Shown here: piece after piece, positions 1 through 7,617 of the stretch
Layout of the letters: each line of letters starts with the position of its first letter
Numbering within the stretch: the first letter of the stretch is position 1
Assembly (NCBI GenBank): GCA_003833135.1
Contig: QZLH01001092.1
Coordinates: 16,939-28,813 of the forward strand
Source: Oehlia diaphana
Taxonomy: Eukaryota > Glomeromycota > Glomeromycetes > Glomerales > Glomeraceae
DNA length: 11,875 nt
Direction of reading: 5' to 3'
The notes under the pieces: generated by a model
Seen by the model: only the letters and a program-made list of their open reading frames with translations
Told to the model about the DNA's origin: nothing
Databases searched by the model: none
Program-made: the position numbers and the translations under genes

Positions 1-72
1 GTCTAATAATGATAAAAGAAATTGCCATTTTAGGCAAAATCAATAATTTTAAAATACATGAGCCAATATTAT

Positions 73-215
73 TTAAATAGCGGGAGTTGGTATTAAAAAA
101 ATACCAATCTGTCCACGTTGGCGCGCCATAGTATTACTCAAAATGCAATACATACCTTTCCATGTGAACATAACGCCGATCTCTTCGCTCATCACTTGAT
201 CACGCTGATTTGCAA
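73..215 (-). other. GC-richer exon-like patch, unrecognised
   Basis: This patch has more C+G than its surroundings and includes the 10-bp palindrome TGGCGCGCCA at 119-128. On the - strand it is open from about 220 down to a TAA at 75-73, with an ATG at 192-190 giving 39 codons that begin MSEEIGVMFTWKG. A good splice-donor-like GTATGT follows the TWK codons at about 169, and an AG precedes the open stretch near 205. It could be an exon relic or chance. I do not recognise the peptide. No other gene signal is visible in 1-262. Confidence 0.2.
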
Positions 216-262
216 GGAATATTCAATATCTTTTATGCAAAATTTCAATTTTAATAAATAAA

Positions 263-277
263 TTATATGTATTGATT
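263..277 (+). repeat. 15-bp direct repeat, left copy (putative target-site duplication)
   Basis: TTATATGTATTGATT is repeated exactly at 1258-1272. The two copies bracket the reverse-transcriptase remnant, whose recognisable coding sequence begins immediately after this copy. That is what a target-site duplication of a 5'-truncated LINE insertion would look like. The repeat is AT-rich, so chance identity is possible. Confidence 0.45.
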
Positions 278-979
278 CCCGGAGGTTTTAGGACGTGGCG
301 TAAAAAATGTTCTGAATTAATTTGGAAAAATGAAATGCTTAATAGTAGAAAAGTGGGAGATCTTTTGTATTATAATCATAGAGGTGAATTCGATTGGAAT
401 AGAACGCTAGAATTTGTAATAAGTATAAATTAATGGAAATCGAAAGAGAAGACGTATGGGAGCGTTCATTTAAAGTTAAGATTTTTTAAAGGATTTACCG
501 ACCTATGAAGTATTATATAAAAGAGGAGTTAATAAAATAGAAACAGATCAATGTATCAGATGTAAGAATGGAGTGGAAAATTGGGATCATTTATAGATAT
601 GTGAAAAAAATAAATTTACGATTAAAGAAGTTCTCAAAAGCGCGATTAGTGACTTTGAAGAAAGTTTATTGAACGAAGAAAAATATGAGAAAAATAAAAT
701 TATTGCAGGGCATAAATTTTGAATTTTTGAAGATCTTATATGAAAAATCAGAATTATTGATTAGAAAAGAGAAATATTGGGAATTAATTAGTGAAAGATA
801 TAATTTATGAGATTTGGATGTTTTGTTTTGACGCGTTAAAAAAGGAGTTTTGGATCAAAAGATGTGATGAAGTTAATGAGATAGAACAGAGTTTGGGTAT
901 TACGAAATTAGATAAAAGAGTTAGAAAAATGGAAGACAGAGAGAAAGAACAGGATGATAAAAATATAGAAAAAAAGTGA
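278..979 (+). pseudogene. Decayed LINE-type reverse transcriptase, C-terminal remnant
   Basis: Three-frame reading gives successive blocks that together resemble the C-terminal region of LINE-like reverse transcriptases common in Rhizophagus. They are: FRTWRKKCSELIWKNEM (frame starting 287), a block to LMEIEREDVWERSFKVKI (frame of 418), then KDLPTYEVLYKRGVNKIE from 489. Next is a zinc-knuckle-like CxxC...H...C (Cys codons at 552, 561 and 600, His codon at 588), then EFLKILYEKSELLIRKEKYW, and finally KEFWIKRCDEVNEIEQSLGI up to the TGA at 977-979. A TAG at 594-596 sits where HLWIC would be expected. At least four frame changes separate the blocks, so no protein can be made. The polymerase and endonuclease domains are absent, consistent with 5' truncation. 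Family assignment is from pattern memory of fungal LINE proteins, not a search. Confidence 0.7.
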
Positions 980-1257
980 AAAAAAATAAATTTAACGAAA
1001 AATACAAAAATAAAGAAAATGATATTAAATTAGTAACAAAAAATAGGATAATTAGTAGATTTACAATTTACAGAAGGGAAAGATACGCAAAGTTGGAGTT
1101 TAATACCAAAGTTAATATGGTTCATATATTAGAATATATTAATATATTTTAGTATAGTTTAGTATAGAAATTTTGTTCGAATACTTTAGTTATAGAGGGT
1201 AAATTAATTTCTAATTTGCTTTCTAACAACTAAGTGTTTTAAAGTTTATAAAATCTT
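980..1257 (+). other. Probable 3' untranslated tail of the LINE remnant
   Basis: This AT-rich stretch without ORFs lies between the remnant's last stop and the right copy of the 15-bp repeat. It contains a local direct repeat (TTTAGTATAG twice near 1147-1166). No clean poly(A) tail precedes the right repeat copy, which weakens a simple LINE-insertion reading. A-rich sequence with several AATAAA-like words lies just beyond it at about 1273-1335. Confidence 0.4.
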
Positions 1258-1272
1258 TTATATGTATTGATT
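1258..1272 (+). repeat. 15-bp direct repeat, right copy (putative target-site duplication)
   Basis: This is an exact copy of the 15-mer at 263-277, marking the likely right boundary of the LINE-derived insertion. Confidence 0.45.
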
Positions 1273-1879
1273 AATAAATTAATAAACGCGTTACTAATTT
1301 TAAAAAAAATAAAATAAAATATAAATAAATAAATTATACGTAAAATCAAATAAGGTCACCTAGGTAGAGAGTACAAGTGGCTTAAAAGATAAAGCCTAGT
1401 ATAAGTTTATCTTTATATGAATGTCCTTTCAAGCATTCTTGGAAGTTGCTTAATTATTTGTCCGATACATAAAAATATATAAATAAATTATTTTGGATAT
1501 ATATTAAAACCTTGTTTAAGAACTATACCTATTACCTAGTAATTTATTTCTTTTTGTTAAAAATACAAAATTTATTATATTCATTATTTATATTAATTCC
1601 TTTTATTATTTACTATTCGTTTAGCCTCATAAGAGTTTAAGTTACTTTTAGTAAACAAAAAATATGTGTATTTAATTTATTAAGGATAAGTGTAATTATT
1701 GTTTGTATTTCAATGTATCAAAAATTTCATGATTCAATTTAATAAATGAGCTTCTTTATTACATAATAAAAATATCAAAATTTGTCATATAACAAAACTC
1801 TTAATATATAAAACAATTATGAACGAAATAATATGTTACTTAGTAAATAATTCTAAATAAAATCACATTAACTGATATA
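1273..1879. other. AT-rich intergenic DNA, no gene seen
   Basis: There are no supportable ORFs on either strand. A slightly GC-richer patch at about 1354-1470 (containing GGTCACCTAGGTAGAGAG) has no recognisable coding or tRNA features. The ACGCGT at 1286-1291 is one of four in the window. Confidence 0.6.
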
Positions 1880-1981
1880 AATTTATGCAATAAAATAGTT
1901 AAAAGCCATCTAAAAAATAATAAAAAATTAGTATTTGAAATTAAAATTGATTTTAAACCTATTTTGCAATAACAATTAAAT

Positions 1982-4176
1982 TTAATTACCATCAGGAATT
2001 TCAAGTTCATCTTGATCTTCTGAATGAAGATTTGGATTATTATAAATTTCATCATCATCATCATCTATAAAATAAAAATACATTTAGTAGAATATTATAA
2101 TATTATATTATTATTAAATTTATATACCATCAATATCTTGTCTCTTTACTTTCTGCTTTATAGTTTCTTTTTTATAATTATTTTGATTGTCTAAAAAAAT
2201 TTAGTTAAATTTCACCTTAGTAAAAAATATACACTAATACTAATATTTATACTATTCACTTACTGTCTCGTGATCCTATATAAAATTTTTGAAACGCTTT
2301 AGATAATCTTTTGCTATTTCCTATATTTATAAATACAAAGTTAATATATTATTGTGACAAGTATAAAAATAATTTAATAAAACTCTTACCACTATCATTA
2401 TTCTGATCACTTGATTTATTAATAACTAAAAAATGAAATTTGAATTATTAACATATATGATAATAATATTACAAATAAAATACTTACTATTTTCAGGAAT
2501 ATTGAAACTATAAGCTTTACTATAATATGCTTTTTTTAAAAAAAATAAAAAAATGTTGTATAAATGTTAAAACTTTTAAAATGATTATATAATAAAAATA
2601 TTGAAAATATATACCTTCTTGCTCTCCTATTATGGTATTTAAAAAAATATTAATTGTAAAACTAATTTTAACGAAATTTCAGAGAAAAAAATGAAATTTA
2701 CCTTCAGTTGCATTTCTTGGTTCAGGTAAATTTTCAAATTGATAAACTTTACTCATAGATAATTTACTATTTGCATAATAACAACTCAATATTTCTAATT
2801 CACTTAGTTTATCTAAATTATTGTTTTTTTTAAAATTTTTTAAGAGTTTTATAAAAATACTTGTGTTTTTATCTGCTACGTTTTGGTAATATAATCTATT
2901 AATTTCAGTTATTTTATCACCAATTGTATTAATATCAGGTCTTTTTGTTTGATCAGCATCCCAACATAGTTCCATTAATTCTTTATATTTTAAAGGAGTC
3001 CCTGGTATAATCTTTGGTCTCATACCATTAACAATATCCATTGCAAGATTATAATCATCATCATAATTCGCAAAAGGTGGTTGTCCAGACGAAACTTCCC
3101 ACATTATCATTGCAATACTATATATATCAGATGCTCTAGTATATCCTTTTCCAACAATAACTTCTGGTGCTATGTAAGGTAGATTTCCATATATACTTTC
3201 TAATGGCTTATCAGCAGGTCCACAGAATCCAAGATCACTAATAAACCATCTATACCTATATTGATCATATAAAATATTTCCTGAATGTAAATCTCTATGA
3301 ATTACATTTTCTTTGTGAATTGCCTCAAGTGCATTAATTATGTCATAAAAAATTTTAATTCTTTCGTTCCATGTAAGTTTATTATAATTTTGTTGTAAAT
3401 ATTCTCTTAAATTTTTATCTAATTTATTCATTACAAGCATGTAACTTTCATCTGATGGATTCTGAGTTATCCCATAGCATTTTACTATATCTGGACATTT
3501 ATTAGCTAATGTTAGGTGAGATTTGGCCTACAAAAGATTTAAGTATTATAATTTAAATATATTTGATTTAAAATACTTTACAATTACATACCTCATCAAA
3601 CCAACTTCTATTAGCACTTTCAACATTTTCTAACCTTTTAAGTATAACTTTATGGGTACCACATCTTTTTAATTGTTTTTCTGCAGAGCTCCATTTATCA
3701 TATTTTCCACTAATCCAATCTGCTGTATAAATTTTAGAGAATCCACCTTTAGTTAGATATTCAATATTTTGCAAATTATTATATGAAATCCATTCAATTA
3801 TCTTTTCTGGATGAACTGATTCTATTTGGCATTTCTGAATTAAATCATCAAGATTATTATTTCCAGATGTCCAATTTGAAAATTTTGTTTCTAAATAATT
3901 TCTAATACAATATTCACAATACAAAGTTGCTAAACATTCTTCTTGACAATTTTCACAAATTCTTCTTTTTCCCTCATTAATAAGGACTTTATGATAATCA
4001 TAATCTCTATTTAATTTTTCAATTATTTTTGATTTTTCATATTTTGTAAGAGATTTATCGGCATGAATAGTTCGTTCTTTAAATTCATGTTGTTTATCTA
4101 AATTATCATTAATATTAACCAATGCATATGCTCTATTATATGCAGCAAAAACTAAATCATCTCGAATGGTTGACAT
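1982..4176 (-). CDS. TKL-type protein kinase with N-terminal Cys module, 8 exons
   Basis: Predicted protein kinase of the TKL group expanded in Rhizophagus, 567 residues. Exons by splice signals: 4176-3592, 3527-2702, 2626-2615 (12 nt), 2529-2488, 2425-2390, 2320-2264, 2190-2128 and 2064-1982. All seven introns are GT-AG and 62-85 nt; the first is phase 0, the other six phase 1, and the frame stays open to TAA. Residues 74-90 hold CxxCxxxCxxxxxCxxC, a probable zinc site. The kinase domain spans about 138-405: glycine-loop KGGFSKIY (143-150), ATP lysine K180, HRDLHSGN with D274 and N279, DLG at 293-295 in place of DFG, APE 315-317, and RPDI from 391. All catalytic residues are present, so it should be active. 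Residues 471-567 form a polar tail with SKRLSKAFQKF, an Asp5 run and an acidic end. No membrane or signal segment is visible, suggesting a soluble intracellular protein. Substrate unknown. Confidence 0.9.
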
Positions 4177-4221
4177 AATTGAACCTTTAATAAACCAAAA
4201 TTAAAAAGTGCGTATGATTCC

Positions 4222-4274
4222 TTTTAACTCGGAGCGGTGATTTCCGCTCGTTTCACAAATGTAAATAATCCTTA
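4222..4274 (-). promoter_or_regulatory. Conserved upstream block of the kinase gene
   Basis: This block lies about 45-100 bp upstream of the kinase start. It is shared with 9788-9841 upstream of the broken copy, while the DNA between block and ATG is poorly conserved. Shared words include TTTCACAAA and TAAATAATCCTTA (+ strand). The functional copy has a perfect 6-bp inverted repeat, GAGCGG at 4232-4237 and CCGCTC at 4244-4249, which the broken copy lacks. A role as core promoter or 5' untranslated element is inferred from position and conservation only. Confidence 0.45.
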
Positions 4275-4300
4275 CCAAAATTAGGCCAATTGAACGTATC

Positions 4301-5248
4301 ATGCGCCACAATTAATTTGCACTTTTTTATAGGACTAAAAAAATCAATGATTATGTCACAAAAAAAATATTATCGAGTGACCATAGATATAAAGTGCATA
4401 TTCATTGGTTGGTTTTTTATTTTGAAAATATTTAATTTTATTTTATCGTCAGATAAAAATTTAAAAAATCGTAAATTTGAATGTGATGTATCAAATTTAA
4501 ATAACGCGTCATTGAAATAAAAAGAATAAAAATTATATTAATTATGAAACTGATTTTTTTATAATAAAACTATAGTAGTGACTGCGTTTATTTCGTTTCA
4601 GTACGCTTATTTAGAATAATTTGAATTATATTTTATATCGAAATAGGGCTAAAGTTTTTTTACGCTATCATTAGTGTTTTTCTGAAGTGATATGATACTA
4701 TGATATTCATGATATTGAAAATTGTGCAACACTATAACCGTTAGAATTTTAGAGTTTGGTGAGTAAAAAAAAAGCTTATTGTAGTTAGCGGTAGTTAAAA
4801 AAGATAATTATGTATGAAAAGTATAACACTTATTTAGTAAATTAAATGATAAACTACATTGAACTATAAAACGCTGGATATAAGGATATTCATAAATTCA
4901 GACTGTTCAAAATGCAATCATTCTATAATCTTTATTTAATCTCAAAGTTCAAAAGTTCATATATAATGTTCATTAATATAATTTATATTATCTAAAAACC
5001 TAAATTCTATATTTAATTTCATAAAATCACCCATTTATAACGTCTATTTCCCATTCTAAAAAAAAATCCATAAATCACATTTCCAATAATCAACATAAAA
5101 TCAATATACAGTAAGAAGTTATATCAATCTATCAAATTTCTTATCATGAAAAAAAAAAGTTAATATCGAGAAAAATATAGTAAAAAAAAAACGATACTTT
5201 ACGTACTTTACGCGTAAAAAAAAAATTTGTACCTCATTTGAAAAAAAA
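4301..5248. other. Intergenic region, AT-rich, no gene seen
   Basis: There is no supportable gene. The only longer open frame (+ strand from 4290) starts at a TTG and matches nothing I know. Near the HMG stop codon, TACTTTACG occurs twice in tandem (5195-5212), followed by the overlapping 12-bp palindrome TTTACGCGTAAA (5207-5218). Another ACGCGT is at 4504-4509. Several A7-A10 runs occur at 5056-5250. Confidence 0.6.
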
Positions 5249-5665
5249 TTACCGTTTCTTAAGCGGTATATATTTGTAACCCACGTTAACCATACCATGT
5301 CTATGTTTAGCTAATTTAGCTAAAGCGTTAAAAGCTTCAATAGTAATTTCATCCTCATTTTTCCAACGTTCACCAAGGTCTTTACTAATATCGCAAGCTT
5401 TCCAACCTCGATATACTTTAGCATCTCTTGCTAATCTATCCTTACGATAAAGTATCCAAGCATTTTGAGGACGAGGAGTTTTATTTCTTAATTTTTTTGG
5501 TCTTCTAGAAGTTTGACTATTACTTATCAGTGTATCTAAAGGTAAATAAAAATTATAAGAATTAATGGTTTGCTTATCTAATTCGGGAAATATAACTTCG
5601 TCAGACAATTTTTCATAAATATGTTTATCGTTAAAATTTACTTGGTGAAATTGTTCATTACTCAT
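5249..5665 (-). CDS. HMG-box protein, MATA-HMG type
   Basis: A single-exon gene for a 138-residue protein with one C-terminal HMG box, about residues 64-132. Helix 1 is in PRPQNAWILYRKDRLARD, helix 2 in CDISKDLGERWKNED, and helix 3 runs from about 107 through FNALAKLAKHRHGMVNVGYKY, ending in a basic KKR. PRPQNAWILYR is the hallmark start of fungal MATA-type boxes, which bind the DNA minor groove and regulate transcription in the nucleus. Rhizophagus carries a very large family of such genes, so this one need not determine mating type. I chose the ATG at 5665: the frame is open to a TTG four codons earlier, but that is not a eukaryotic start, and the ATG has A at -3. Residues 1-55 are unrecognised. 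The box ends only a few residues before the TAA; a GTAATT overlapping the stop could be a splice donor, so a further exon is not excluded. Confidence 0.85.
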   Translation of the reverse strand: MSNEQFHQVNFNDKHIYEKLSDEVIFPELDKQTINSYNFYLPLDTLISNSQTSRRPKKLRNKTPRPQNAWILYRKDRLARDAKVYRGWKACDISKDLGERWKNEDEITIEAFNALAKLAKHRHGMVNVGYKYIPLKKR

Positions 5666-7527
5666 TTTGTTGAACAAAAGAATTCGAAATTTTAGCGTCC
5701 TTTTAGTTTTTTTTTTAAATAATCCTTTGGTTACACGATGTGTATGCAGGAGTTGTGTCGATGTCTTATGATGTAATGATGTAGATCTAAATCAATTTAG
5801 GATAAAATACCTTTGCACCCAATTTTCTATTTTTAGTAATTCGGCATTTTTTGTAACAAAGAAGTTGAAAAAAGATGCTGCATAATTTTTTTGGTTCTGA
5901 TTGAATTTGTCAGCAATTTATTTAAAAAAAGAAGATCGAAACCAAACTAAGATATATTTATTTATATTACATTAAATGGAATGAATGAAAATGAAAAAAA
6001 ATGAAATAGAAATGAGATGATTGATACGTACATTTTGAATTACGCTTTTTGGTAATAATCGAATGATCATTTTGCGTAACAATTAATTTGTTCATTTTGT
6101 AAATCATTTCAGAAATGTCTGCTATTTAAAAAACGTTCATTTGGAAACATCCAAATTCATACAATTCAGAAGGATCATCATGACTCACTTTAATTATACA
6201 ATGAATAAATATCTCAAAAAAATGAATTATACTTTAAAAGATTTAGCTTTCTTAGTAAAAATAATGAAACGGGTGAGTAAAAATTAGTAAAATTACGCTA
6301 ACGAAGTAAACATATATTACGATATACAGTATAACAACTTTTTATTACATAAATATAGCGTCAAAAAAAAAAAAAAAAATAATGAAAATTTTACCATTTC
6401 GATTACAATTCAAACGTCATGGATATTGAAGGTAGTAGCGACATGAGATAATATCATTTTAGTTTATTTTTTCAAATTAACATCTAACCGTCCAAAAGCC
6501 ACATTTGTATATTTCTTGTAGTAAACACCTATTTATGGGATAATGGCGTAATGAACGACAAGATCGTACTGCAAATTAATATTAATTAATATTTTGTGGA
6601 TCGTTTGTACTAGATAATGACAATACGATGATCGTTAATGATATCATACAATATATGAGATGTAAATGCCTGCTTCTTTTTGGCGAGATAAGATCGATAT
6701 ATGTTAAGATGTGCACGATTATACCGGTCTTCCGTTGTAGAATATATTATCTATATAGTGATCTTAACAGGGCGTATGGAAGTAATAGAAAATCTTTTCT
6801 AGAATGAATAATCTTTTATTCAGAAGCGAAAAAAAATTTTTTGACTCAACTAGTGATATCTGAAGCATTAATAAATATTACAATCTGAAGATCAAATTTT
6901 ATAGTTCCATAATTAAATAATGTTACCTTTTCTAAAAAAGAAAAATTAAAAGGAATATTAAAAAAAAAATAATTAATAAAATGAGTAATGCTGATGAAGA
7001 TCAATTTATCAAATCACACCACGTGAAAAGATGAAATATACTTCGTGGATTTTAAACTATTATTCCATTAAAATTCATGCATCTAATTCTTAGATTCCGC
7101 ATCATTAGATGTCCTATTTATATGCTAAAAAATAAAAAAAAATGGAAATTATTCAGTTCATATATAGCGAAGCATTAGATAATCAATATTTCATATATAT
7201 ATATAGTAAATTAAATAAATATTACAATCACGATTAACGTACTATTTGCAAGAATATGGAATGTTTTTCTTATATAAAATTTTATTATGTTTTTAAAAGA
7301 TTATCAAGATTAGATATCAACGCCCAATTTCCATATGTGACAACATTTATATAACAAAATTATTCGGATGATATGAATTGTGAAATATTATTACGTAATC
7401 TAATATTAAATCAAAAAAAGGTAATAAATTTAGCCTGAATAAAAAATAAATAATAATAAAAAAATACAGAGACACTTCAACTAGCCAAATATTATAGTAA
7501 TACATACAAAATTCAATGGTATTGATA
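5666..7527. other. Long AT-rich intergenic region, no gene seen
   Basis: About 1.9 kb without an ORF or protein pattern I can support on either strand. It contains short perfect inverted repeats: ATTTGGA/TCCAAAT at 6139-6156, TGAATAA/TTATTCA at 6805-6822, and the 16-bp palindrome AATATTAATTAATATT at 6578-6593. There is an A17 run at 6363-6379. The part nearest 5666 presumably holds the HMG promoter, but no clear element stands out. Confidence 0.6.
6363..6379 (+). repeat. A17 homopolymer
   Basis: A run of 17 A, the longest single-base run in the window. It could be the poly(A) of an old + strand retroelement, but no coding remnant or AATAAA signal precedes it, so a plain homopolymer is equally likely. 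Confidence 0.6.
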
Positions 7528-7617
7528 TTAGAATAATTTAAAAACCGTCTAAAATAAATAAAATTGGTATTTCAATATTAAATTCTTGAAATTATTTCAT
7601 AACAATTAAATTAAATT

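Larger units (their letters stand above)
1880..4300 (-). repeat. Duplicated kinase locus, copy A (functional copy)
   Basis: Similarity to 7528-9862 runs through the whole kinase gene, all its introns, roughly 100 bp beyond the stop and about 100 bp upstream of the start. The two copies lie in the same orientation, so this is a direct segmental duplication rather than retroposition: introns are present at matching places in both. End points are judged by eye. Confidence 0.8.

Noticed and set aside
1354..1470. Possible tRNA or other structured RNA in the GC-richer patch
   Set aside because: No GGTTCRA-type T-loop or cloverleaf pairing was seen; the same holds for the whole window on both strands by eye.
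1840..2064. 74-codon open frame on the - strand starting with five Met codons
   Set aside because: This is the wrong frame of the last kinase exon: GAT repeats read as ATG. The exon joins in frame from its upstream donor instead and ends at 1982.
3234..3242. DLG instead of DFG as evidence of a pseudokinase
   Set aside because: The metal-binding Asp and Gly are kept, as are Lys180, the HRD Asp and Asn279. DLG is found in active kinases, so loss of activity is not supported.
4290..4520. 76-codon open frame on the + strand
   Set aside because: It begins with TTG, not ATG, has no recognisable domain, overlaps the end of the kinase duplication block and looks like chance in AT-rich DNA.
5666..5677. 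Longer 142-residue start for the HMG protein
   Set aside because: The upstream codon is TTG; the ATG at 5665 is the supportable start.
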